34,566 bases of DNA from contig NZ_JABXKQ010000119.1 of assembly GCF_017114945.1 (NCBI RefSeq), positions 44,538 through 79,103 of the forward strand. The letters run 5' to 3'. This stretch comes from Nostoc sp. JL34 (GTDB lineage: Bacteria; Cyanobacteriota; Cyanobacteriia; Cyanobacteriales; Nostocaceae). The position numbers and the translations under genes are program-made. Positions 7,830 to 14,739 of the stretch are shown piece by piece (the stretch's first letter is position 1; the number at the start of each line of letters is the position of its first letter). The notes beneath the pieces are model-generated. The model worked only from the letters and a program-made list of their open reading frames with translations, did no database searches and was not told the DNA's origin.

Positions 7830-9557
7830 ATGAGGCACGAAAAACTTTCTCCCGGACTACTTTTGGCATTTCAAGATTATCAAAATGAAGGAGATCAAGC
7901 TTTAGTTACACACAAGCGATCGCTGGGCATCATTGCCCACAAAAGTCCAGTCAAGCCTACTAAGAGTATTGTTTTTATCTACTGCGACCCTGATGCAGAC
8001 TTGAGTTACTTATCACAATATAATATTGAAGTCAATCAAAACTCAGGGAGTGTGCGGACGGCTTTTTTACCGCTAGAGAGTTTAGATGTCTTATCTGAAG
8101 AAGATGTGATTCAGCGGATTAAGCCATCACGCAAACTTCATTTGAGGATGGACACTGCGCTGGGAACAGTCAAACTGCCGGAGTTCAAGAACCGAACCGG
8201 ACTGACTGGTAAAGGAGTAATCATCGGCATTATAGACAGTGGGATTGATCCGAAACACCCCGCCTTTGCTGGACGAATTTTACACATTTGGGATCAAACA
8301 CTGCCAGGCCCAGGAGTGACGGAGGGCGGCTATGGGGCTGAATTTACGGGAGCGCAACTGACAATTTCTCAGGATACTGGCGGTCATGGGACTCACGTTG
8401 CTGGTATTGCCAGCTGTGCCGATGCTAACTATGGCGGTGTAGCACCAGAGGCGGAATTAGTTGTCGTCAGATCAGATTTACAGGATGCCCATATTGCTGA
8501 TGGCGTCCGTTACATTTTCCGAGTCGCTAGAGAGTTGGGACGCCCAGCAGTGGTGAATCTCAGCTTGGGTGGACATGCTGATGCTCATGATGGTAGTGAT
8601 TCCTTATCCAAAGTTATCGACGCCGAAACTGGCCCTGGAAGAATTGTTTGCTGTGCGGCTGGTAACGAAGGAAACGCTAACATTCATGGACAAGCGACAA
8701 TACCCAGTGGACGCACCCGTGGTATGCGCTTTAATGTTCCTTTGAACCAAATAGGCATAGTTTGGTTAAACGCTTGGTATTCCAAAGACAGCGAATTGGA
8801 AGTGTCTGTGCGGAGTCCTAACGGTTTTGTTACTCCCTTCCAAAAAATAATTACTGAGGGCAATGCCGCACAAGATTACCAGTTACCAGATGCACGGGTG
8901 CAATTAGCGACACCAGGGCCAGATCAAGCCAACAGCGACCATAACTTCTTTGTGCAAATACGTGGTGTTGGCCCCTCGCAAGTAATGGGAGGTATTTGGC
9001 AGCTGCGAGTCCGCAATACTTCTTCAACTGACACACGTTTAGATGTGTGGACACTAGATGATACTTCGTCAGTGTTTTTCACAGGTAAAAGTGTGAAAGA
9101 TGCGTTAAAAATTGGTTCCCCAGGAGCGGCCAGCAGTGCAATTACAGTTGCCGCCTATACTACTAAAACTAAGTACACAGATATTGATGGCCAAGTGCGA
9201 GAAATGGGCTTAGAATTGCATAGTATTTCGGAATTCAGTAGTGAAGGGCCTCTACGGAATGATGGACATAAACCAGATGTAGCAGCACCAGGAGCAATGA
9301 TTGTTTCCACGCTTTCCGCCGATGCAAATTTTGACCGCTCATCGATGATTAACTCCAAGTTTGTGGTTCAGGCTGGTACGAGTATGGCGACACCGTTCGT
9401 CAGTGGGTTAGTAGCACTGCTGTTACAGCGCAATCCTCAACTTGATCCGGCTGCTGTAAAAGACTTGCTACGTAAAAATAGTGCAATTCCCAGAAAACCC
9501 GCAGGCACATTTGATGATAAATGGGGTTATGGAGTGATTAATGCCTTAAATCTGTAA
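7830..9557 (+). CDS. Subtilisin-like serine protease (S8 family)
   Basis: 575 residues. The catalytic triad is visible: D136 in GIIDSGIDPKHP, H186 in GGHGTHVAGIAS and S518 in GTSMATPFVSGLVALL, with the oxyanion asparagine N279 in CAAGNEGN. Residues ~46-108 form a small domain like an I9-type pro-region (VFIYCDPDADLSYL through RKLHLRMD). A ~130-residue insertion (about 300-430), probably a beta domain, separates the oxyanion region from the end of the catalytic domain. There is no signal peptide, so the enzyme is probably intracellular or exported by another route. The gene is followed after 114 bp by a small gene encoding a pro-region lookalike. Substrate unknown. Confidence 0.93.
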   Translation: MRHEKLSPGLLLAFQDYQNEGDQALVTHKRSLGIIAHKSPVKPTKSIVFIYCDPDADLSYLSQYNIEVNQNSGSVRTAFLPLESLDVLSEEDVIQRIKPSRKLHLRMDTALGTVKLPEFKNRTGLTGKGVIIGIIDSGIDPKHPAFAGRILHIWDQTLPGPGVTEGGYGAEFTGAQLTISQDTGGHGTHVAGIASCADANYGGVAPEAELVVVRSDLQDAHIADGVRYIFRVARELGRPAVVNLSLGGHADAHDGSDSLSKVIDAETGPGRIVCCAAGNEGNANIHGQATIPSGRTRGMRFNVPLNQIGIVWLNAWYSKDSELEVSVRSPNGFVTPFQKIITEGNAAQDYQLPDARVQLATPGPDQANSDHNFFVQIRGVGPSQVMGGIWQLRVRNTSSTDTRLDVWTLDDTSSVFFTGKSVKDALKIGSPGAASSAITVAAYTTKTKYTDIDGQVREMGLELHSISEFSSEGPLRNDGHKPDVAAPGAMIVSTLSADANFDRSSMINSKFVVQAGTSMATPFVSGLVALLLQRNPQLDPAAVKDLLRKNSAIPRKPAGTFDDKWGYGVINALNL

Positions 9558-9592
9558 TTGGACTGAGAAAGATGGATATTATTTCTGTAAAA

Positions 9593-9651
9593 GGGTAGGC
9601 AATAATAACCGATAAATTTGATAAGTTAGAGTAGGCAAAAGTTGCCTACCC
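9593..9651 (+). promoter_or_regulatory. Alternative hairpins between protease and inhibitor-like gene
   Basis: GTAGGCAA occurs twice (9595-9602 and 9631-9638), and a single complementary TTGCCTAC lies at 9642-9649. The distal copy can form a tight 8-bp hairpin with a 3-nt loop; the proximal one can form a 10-bp stem (GGGTAGGCAA with TTGCCTACCC, 9642-9651). The two pairings exclude each other and end 8 bases before the AAGGAG ribosome site of the next gene. There is no U-tract, so a plain terminator is unlikely. Confidence 0.55.
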
Positions 9652-9659
9652 TCTTTACC

Positions 9660-9665
9660 AAGGAG
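9660..9665 (+). promoter_or_regulatory. Ribosome binding site of the pro-domain-like gene
   Basis: AAGGAG lies 6 bases before the ATG at 9672 and supports this start over an upstream TTG (9642) that falls inside the hairpin. Confidence 0.75.
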
Positions 9666-9671
9666 TTGCTG

Positions 9672-9971
9672 ATGAATTATCAGAAACTAGATGCCGCTCT
9701 TGCTACAGCACTGAATGATGTTCAAGATTCAGAAGAAACTAGTTTGGCGGTTTTCATCCATACTGAACCGATTTTAGATTCTGTGGCAACTACTGTTTTA
9801 GAAAGTTTAGGTGTTAGTGGTGTTAGCAGTGGCAAAGAGATTTTCACGGCAACACTATCACCAAATGCCATTTCCCAGTTGTCAGAGCAATCTTGGGTGA
9901 AATTTTTGAAGCGATCGCAGCAATTACGTTTGGTTAATAAGATTATAAATACAGGAAAGTTGGGAGTTTAA
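9672..9971 (+). CDS. Stand-alone subtilase pro-domain-like protein, probable protease inhibitor
   Basis: 99 residues beginning MNYQKLDAALATALNDVQDS. Compared by eye with the N-terminus of the protease next door, it follows the same plan: VFIHTEP against VFIYCDP, then SSGKEIFTATL against NSGSVRTAFL, then LSEQSWVKFLKRSQQLRLV against LSEEDVIQRIKPSRKLHLR. The motif order (beta strand, helix, beta strand with T-A-x-L, helix, final strand) is that of I9 pro-peptides, which fold subtilases and inhibit them in trans. It has no signal peptide, like the protease. Inhibitor or chaperone function is inference. An AAGGAG box supports the start. Confidence 0.8.
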   Translation: MNYQKLDAALATALNDVQDSEETSLAVFIHTEPILDSVATTVLESLGVSGVSSGKEIFTATLSPNAISQLSEQSWVKFLKRSQQLRLVNKIINTGKLGV

Positions 9972-10014
9972 TAGGCATTTACTACCCCTACATTGTGCGA
10001 ATAATTTTTTGCTG

Positions 10015-10122
10015 TTACTGTGAATCAGGTTTTTGTTTTTCTGGAAACTTACACTTCACCTCAATTTCCAGATTACTTTCAGCAGAGCTTTTGGTAATGT
10101 AAGTGAATGCCTGCTTTGCCAT
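10015..10122 (-). CDS. Possible 35-residue ORF or gene remnant
   Basis: On the minus strand downstream of the FHA-oxidoreductase, an ATG at 10122 opens 35 codons beginning MAKQAFTYITKSSAESNLEI and ending in a Lys/Pro-rich tail before TAA. The frame is also open for eight codons upstream. Composition is protein-like, but the length is too short for confidence and there is no clear ribosome site. It could be a small protein, a relic, or chance. Confidence 0.25.
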   Translation of the reverse strand: MAKQAFTYITKSSAESNLEIEVKCKFPEKQKPDSQ

Positions 10123-10180
10123 CCAACTTAATTGGAAAAACAGCTAGGTAAATACTATAAATTCCTTCTACTTTCTTAGA

Positions 10181-12139
10181 CTAAGGTGACTGATTTAATA
10201 CCCACTTCAACCACTGCCTAAAAGAACTTATAGTATTCAAACGATGGACTCCTGGCGCATGGGTGGCGGCGAGTCCATCAACGGCGACTAATGCGGCGTA
10301 CTGCAAGCCCAAGAAACTATCAACTGCTGCATAAGGGCCACCTAAAGTAATAGCCCCAGCCGCATACATTTGACCTCTATCACTACGCATTTCTACTAAT
10401 TCAAAATTGTTTGCTACAGTCAATCGCCCCAGGTTATTCACTGGGAGGTTGTAATGTTTCACCAAATCTGCTAAAAGAGGATTGGTATCTACCTTGGCAT
10501 CCAGTCCGGTAGCGTCAACAATAAAGTCAGCGAGCAATTTTATTTCCCCAAAGCTTTGTTCTCGGATACGGGTAATAGTCCGGTTTTGGGCATCTCGTTC
10601 TACATCCAGCACCTCTCCAAAGGTAATTTGATACCATCCTTCGCTTAACCCTTGGGCGGTAATTTGCTGCCAGTCCTGGCGGTCGGCGGTGGTAGTTCCA
10701 CCCCAATCGGCTAATAAGCGTTTGCGTTCATCGGGGGTGGCTTTTTCTAACATTGCCCGGAGTTCGCCGCCCCAACAGGCTTTAGGCCAGTTAAAGGGTT
10801 GAAATTCGTAATGATTTTTGACTAGGCGCGTGGCTCTTTGAAATTTGTTACCTTGAGGTTTAGGCGATCGCATTAAGTGCAAAACTGCAATATTCCGATT
10901 TCGTTTTCTGGCTTCGTAAATCCGCTGCACAATCCGCGAAGCCACAATGCCCCGCCCCCGAATCAATACCGTACCACCTTGTTGCTCTAGTTGCTGATAA
11001 ACATGATCGTGGGCTTCATAAGCATTGACGACAGATTTAAAATCTTGATATTTTTCCCTATAAGCTTGCAAATCTGGTAGAAACTGAATTGCTGGATACC
11101 CAGTAGCTAAATGTAAATAACGACTAACTAGAAAAGCATAATTTCCTGGGCCACGAGAATAGGCTACGCAATATCTGCCATCATCAGTTTTACGAATTAT
11201 CCTAACTCGTCCATAGCGATAAATTTGATTCCAGCCAATGCGCTTCGTCTCTCGGTCTATGGAATCAAAAACATTACCCGCACGAGGAGTATAAGTTTCT
11301 GCAAATGTTGGTTCAGCAAACACTTGCCACAAATACTTGAATGCTGAGTTTATCTGTCCCTTAGCTAAGTCACCCCAAGCTTCTCGCAAGGCATAACTAG
11401 GCCAGCCCCAAATATTATCAGGACAAGAGTCAGAATTAGAACGCAGTCTTTCATATAGAGGAATTTGCGAATTCAGACAAAGGCGCTTGTAACGGGCATA
11501 AGGTTCCGCCTCTAATCCCAAAGCCACAATTTTGTCAGCACGTACACCACTAATTCGCAACAAATCAGCCCATAAAAAGCTACCCAATCCCGCCCCGATC
11601 GCTAGATAATCAGATTCATCTACTGGTAATCCCGTAGCATGAAGTGCTTGCACAGAAACCTTTTGTGCCTGAAATGCCAATGGCGGGAAATTACTTGCCA
11701 CCGGCGTTAGCGGCTGGACAACAGGCAAGCTGGGGTCTGGGCGATTGGTATTTGCGTTGAAGTGAATCGTTGAAGGGGGGCTGGTATCTGGTGCAGAGGC
11801 GCTAGCACCAAATGTCACTGCGATCAGATATGGGCCAATTTGTAACGTATCGCCACTAACCAGAACACTGCGCGTTTGTGGTTGACCATTGACATAGACA
11901 CCGTTAACGCTACCTTGGTCAATCACTACTAAATGGTCTTGTTCCCAGTCAATTAGGGCATGGTAACGAGAAACTTCGTTACTGTTAAGCAGCATCCGAG
12001 AAACCCGCACTCCTCTGATTTCAGCAGGTAAGCGAGCAAATTCTCGACCAAAAGCGATCGGCATACTCAACAGTGGTTCTCGCCGTTCTCCCGTAGCTGG
12101 TTCTTCCCAACTCAATTGGATTTGTAAGTCATTTGTCAT
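10181..12139 (-). CDS. FHA domain fused to an FAD/NAD(P)-binding oxidoreductase-like protein
   Basis: 652 residues. The FHA domain covers roughly 20-110: G31-R32, then SRYHA with S57/R58/H60, then SVNGVYVNG at 77-85, the phosphothreonine-binding signature. A Pro/Ser-rich linker (about 111-170) leads to a large domain with dinucleotide-binding features: AIGAGLGSF near 180-188, a second Rossmann-like VLIRGRGIVASR at 391-402, VDATGLD at 541-547, and an FAD-type end motif, AAGAITLGGPYAAVDSFLG. This resembles flavoprotein monooxygenase/disulfide-reductase folds; the reaction is unknown. The start codon lies inside a heptanucleotide repeat. It follows the FHA/zinc-ribbon gene by 80 bp on the same strand. 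Confidence 0.85.
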   Translation of the reverse strand: MTNDLQIQLSWEEPATGERREPLLSMPIAFGREFARLPAEIRGVRVSRMLLNSNEVSRYHALIDWEQDHLVVIDQGSVNGVYVNGQPQTRSVLVSGDTLQIGPYLIAVTFGASASAPDTSPPSTIHFNANTNRPDPSLPVVQPLTPVASNFPPLAFQAQKVSVQALHATGLPVDESDYLAIGAGLGSFLWADLLRISGVRADKIVALGLEAEPYARYKRLCLNSQIPLYERLRSNSDSCPDNIWGWPSYALREAWGDLAKGQINSAFKYLWQVFAEPTFAETYTPRAGNVFDSIDRETKRIGWNQIYRYGRVRIIRKTDDGRYCVAYSRGPGNYAFLVSRYLHLATGYPAIQFLPDLQAYREKYQDFKSVVNAYEAHDHVYQQLEQQGGTVLIRGRGIVASRIVQRIYEARKRNRNIAVLHLMRSPKPQGNKFQRATRLVKNHYEFQPFNWPKACWGGELRAMLEKATPDERKRLLADWGGTTTADRQDWQQITAQGLSEGWYQITFGEVLDVERDAQNRTITRIREQSFGEIKLLADFIVDATGLDAKVDTNPLLADLVKHYNLPVNNLGRLTVANNFELVEMRSDRGQMYAAGAITLGGPYAAVDSFLGLQYAALVAVDGLAATHAPGVHRLNTISSFRQWLKWVLNQSP

Positions 12140-12173
12140 TTGTCATTTGTCATTTGTCATTGGTCATTTGTCA
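12128..12173. repeat. Heptanucleotide tandem repeat (GTCATTT)n over a start codon
   Basis: Six units: GTCATTT four times from 12128, then GTCATTG, then GTCATTT, then a partial unit. Read on the minus strand each unit contains ATG. One of them (12137-12139) is the start of the FHA-oxidoreductase, whose first four codons (MTND) are repeat sequence. The same repeat family appears at 21128-21159. Confidence 0.9.
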
Positions 12174-12219
12174 AGAGTAAGAGTTAGAAATTCTTCCCCT
12201 GCTTCCTCTGCACTTCTCC

Positions 12220-12768
12220 TCAAGTACCTGGTGCTACCAACACACTCACAGCCGCAGCTAAAGATGTGCCACACCAATGACAGCCAATTTGTAGATTCTC
12301 TCCTGGCGAAACTTTATGACATTTGGGGCATTTTAAGCCATAAACTCCTGGCGGTGGCGCGGGGGGTGTTGATGGATGGTGGTGATGTCCGTGTACTAGT
12401 GGATGGGGTGGCAGCAAAATTGTTGCTGGAATACTACCTGTGGAAATGCCAGTAACGTCGAGTTTTATTTGTCCCAAAGAGATACTAGTGCCCTCAATTA
12501 AAGGCATTTCACCTTGGACTAATTGCCGTCCATCGACAACGGGAGGATTTTGCGATCGCAAATTCCTGATATAAAAGCGCTGTTGCTGGTGATGAAAAAA
12601 TATTTCAACATGCAGACCAGAGACAGTGGGGTGACTCAGAACAATGTCGCACCGGAGGGGGTCACGACCGATGCGGACAGTGCCATGATTTTGACTTGGC
12701 TGTTGTTCGTAAATGTTCTGAGTTTTATCTTGACCTGCATCGTGCCACTGTAAAGTTAGTGCGTTCAT
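12220..12768 (-). CDS. FHA-domain protein with His-rich linker and C-terminal zinc ribbon
   Basis: 182 residues. The FHA domain covers about 25-105: VRIGRDPLRCDIVLSHPTVSGLHVEI contains the G-R and S-x-x-H elements in two pieces, then FYIRNLRSQNPPVVDGRQL replaces the usual N-G strand. A linker with HGHHHHP and many prolines follows. The C-terminal ~35 residues carry CPKC and CHWC, a four-cysteine zinc-ribbon pattern. FHA domains bind phosphothreonine peptides, usually made by Ser/Thr kinases; no kinase gene is in the window. It is likely co-transcribed with the FHA-oxidoreductase downstream. Partner and function are unknown. Confidence 0.85.
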   Translation of the reverse strand: MNALTLQWHDAGQDKTQNIYEQQPSQNHGTVRIGRDPLRCDIVLSHPTVSGLHVEIFFHHQQQRFYIRNLRSQNPPVVDGRQLVQGEMPLIEGTSISLGQIKLDVTGISTGSIPATILLPPHPLVHGHHHHPSTPPAPPPGVYGLKCPKCHKVSPGENLQIGCHWCGTSLAAAVSVLVAPGT

Positions 12769-12875
12769 TGTTCTAACTTCGTAAATCGTATTTAGCTACT
12801 TCAACTTCTTTCTGTGCGATTCCTAACATGATTGAGTAGGTGCAAGCAAGTATTTAGAAAAAACTTCAACAAGCT

Positions 12876-13541
12876 TTATTTCGCTGATGCTAATTTATCA
12901 GCAATGCGTGTAGTTTCTGGCAGCCGATATTTGGGCGTGCAGCGTAATACATAGTCAATTGCTGTCGGTAAACTAATTCGATGACCACTAGAGATGTACA
13001 GAGGTTTTACTCCTGTGCGCGATCGCAAAACTGCCCCAATGGTTTCACCGTCATATATCAGTGGTTGCGTACTACCTTTAGTTTCTGCCAATTCTTCATG
13101 CTTACCTATCAACCTCGACTTAGCTACACCAATTGTCGGTATATCTATAAGTAACCCTAAATGGCTAGCTATACCTAATCTGCGGGGATGAGCAATTCCC
13201 TGACCATCACACAAGATGATATCTGGTGTTGTTTTAATTTTTTCCAGGGCATCGAGGACAGCTGGAATTTCCCGAAATGAGAGGAATCCAGGAACATAAG
13301 GAAAGGTTGTAGGACGATGTGCTAGGCTTGTCTCGATTACTTGCAAATCAGGAAAACTCAGTACTGCGACAGCTGCACGGCTAATGGTTCCATCAGCTTC
13401 AAAACCCATATCCACTCCAGCAACGTACTGGATAGGTTCTTGCAGTTGATCTTCAGTAATTACTTGATCTTGCAGCTTTTCTTGGATAACTATGGCTTCT
13501 TCTAGCGTCGAGGGCCAAGCATGAACTCGATAAAACTTCAT
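12876..13541 (-). CDS. nfi: Endonuclease V (deoxyinosine 3' endonuclease)
   Basis: 221 residues from the ATG at 13541 (MKFYRVHAWPSTLEEA), the family's normal length. Catalytic and binding landmarks are present: D44 in YVAGVDMGFE, PYVPGFLSFREIP with E91, D112 in ILCDGQGIAHPRRLGIASHLG (given here in part), and GVAKSRLIG. The enzyme cuts DNA one phosphodiester 3' of deoxyinosine and acts in repair of deaminated adenine; some homologs act on inosine in RNA. An upstream in-frame start would add 18 hydrophobic residues without family support. No strong ribosome site is seen. A HIP1 site lies inside the gene. Confidence 0.93.
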   Translation of the reverse strand: MKFYRVHAWPSTLEEAIVIQEKLQDQVITEDQLQEPIQYVAGVDMGFEADGTISRAAVAVLSFPDLQVIETSLAHRPTTFPYVPGFLSFREIPAVLDALEKIKTTPDIILCDGQGIAHPRRLGIASHLGLLIDIPTIGVAKSRLIGKHEELAETKGSTQPLIYDGETIGAVLRSRTGVKPLYISSGHRISLPTAIDYVLRCTPKYRLPETTRIADKLASAK

Positions 13542-13784
13542 ATTGAAAATTGGAATTAAACTGATTAATTTTAATCTTGTTAATTTGGCAAGCACAAAAC
13601 CAATAGTTTTTGATGTTGCTCCAGGGAAAATATATTTTTTGCAAAAGTCTGTGAATGACTATCTTTATACTAGACATTTTAGCCCTAGTTAGTTCATATC
13701 TTGCATCATAATGTTACTTAAGGCTGTTAAGAGGGAATCCTGAGAATATAAGTTTGTTTTTCTAGATTTTCTCTTTTACTGGTT

Positions 13785-14306
13785 ATGACACAGCCAAATA
13801 TTCTAAAACTTGCAAAACAGGGAGACACCCAGGCGATCGCATCTCTGATGAACCGCCACCTACACCCCAAAGGGATCACTGCAAAAGTTACCTTTAAAGA
13901 TGCTTGCTTAGAGGTAATGCTAGAATCTGCCCAAGTACCAAATCAGCAAATTTTAGTTGCATTTATTCGCAAAGGTTTAACCGCTTTAGGGGCTGCATCT
14001 GTTGAAATTGTGAAAGTTTATGGACAACAAACTGGTAAAGATTTTCCAGCTTGGAGTAAAGAGTTTGATTTGAGCATGGTAGAATTTGAAATAGAAGCGA
14101 TAGATAATGAACAGTCTTCTAGTAATCCTCAAAATTTAACTATTTGTATTAACTTAAGTGGCGATACCGCACAGGGATTAACAAACCAAGATTTTGAATT
14201 TATTGCTAATCAAATAAGTACTGATATTTTATCCTCTTGTACTGATGTTTTTATTCAAAAAGTAAGTATTAGTAATGGTAGTTCTGTGATTACAAAAGAA
14301 CGTTAG
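13785..14306 (+). CDS. Cyanobacterial conserved protein, unknown function
   Basis: 173 residues. The first ~95 form a domain I recall as recurrent in cyanobacterial proteins: PNILKLAKQGDTQAIASLMN, then LHPKGITAKVTFKD, VMLESAQVPNQQILVAFIRK, and GKDFPAWSKEFDL. Its function is not known to me. The C-terminal half is acidic and Ser/Asn-rich, with a possible second alpha/beta segment. No signal peptide or membrane helix. In other cyanobacterial proteins this domain is, as I remember it, joined to further C-terminal parts; here a decayed fragment (14375-14614) lies just downstream on the same strand, so the gene may be the surviving front half of a longer one. That is inference. Confidence 0.8.
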   Translation: MTQPNILKLAKQGDTQAIASLMNRHLHPKGITAKVTFKDACLEVMLESAQVPNQQILVAFIRKGLTALGAASVEIVKVYGQQTGKDFPAWSKEFDLSMVEFEIEAIDNEQSSSNPQNLTICINLSGDTAQGLTNQDFEFIANQISTDILSSCTDVFIQKVSISNGSSVITKER

Positions 14307-14374
14307 TATTTAATTTTCCTCATGTAGAAGTGTAGAGAAAGAGTATCAAACCGGAGCTTTTGCAAAACTAGTAA

Positions 14375-14614
14375 TTACATCAAACTGATACATCTCGAGA
14401 GGCAGTAAGTAAAGCAATTAATGCAGCTAACCTTACCCAATCAGCAAAATCTCCAGATGAGTGGAAAGCAGTTGTGAGTCAGTGGAAAGCTGCGATCGCA
14501 TTTATGAAAAATGTGCCATCTTCTAGCCCAAATTATGCCATAGCCCAGCAAAAAATCATAGAATATCAGAAAAATATCAACTACGCTGAGAAAAATGCCG
14601 TCGGTGGCAAGTAA
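14375..14614 (+). pseudogene. C-terminal fragment of a cyanobacterial protein, no start codon
   Basis: An open frame of 79 codons between a TAA at 14372 and a TAA at 14612 reads like real protein: SREAVSKAINAANLTQSAKS, then DEWKAVVSQWKAAIAFMKNV, then NYAIAQQKIIEYQKNINYAE. It has no ATG near its start. I recall this alpha-helical segment as a C-terminal module in cyanobacterial proteins of unknown function. It therefore looks like the tail of a broken gene, perhaps the lost C-terminus of the gene ending at 14306, although that gene ends in a different frame. Confidence 0.7.
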
Positions 14615-14705
14615 TGCGATCGCACTTATTCTCACCTATCCTGATGAAATGTGATGGATCTATGCTTTAGAAGGATATCCAGTTAATTGCTCTTAGCTAA
14701 AATTT

Positions 14706-14711
14706 TATAAT
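14706..14711 (+). promoter_or_regulatory. Consensus -10 box upstream of the aldo/keto reductase
   Basis: A perfect TATAAT lies 28 bp before the ATG at 14740. The -35 position (TTAATT, 14683-14688, 17-bp spacing) matches only weakly. Confidence 0.4.
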
Positions 14712-14739
14712 AAAAGTAATTTCGCCCCCAAAGCCAATC

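Larger units (their letters stand above)
14307..14739. other. 433-bp region holding a gene fragment and a promoter-like box
   Basis: Apart from the fragment at 14375-14614 and a TATAAT at 14706-14711, nothing recognisable. Two HIP1 sites lie near 14494 and 14613. Confidence 0.5.

Noticed and set aside
9593..9651. Simple intrinsic terminator after the protease gene
   Set aside because: There is no U-tract after either hairpin, and the structure abuts the next gene's ribosome site, so a switch is the better reading.
12128..12173. Regular repeats suggesting a CRISPR array (also 21128, 17059, 3488)
   Set aside because: Units are 7 bp without spacers and there are no cas genes; these are the short tandem repeats typical of heterocystous cyanobacteria.
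12147..12455. Rightward ORF of 102 codons over the FHA/zinc-ribbon gene
   Set aside because: It lies antisense to a gene with clear FHA and CxxC motifs and begins in a heptad repeat; it looks like a shadow of that gene.
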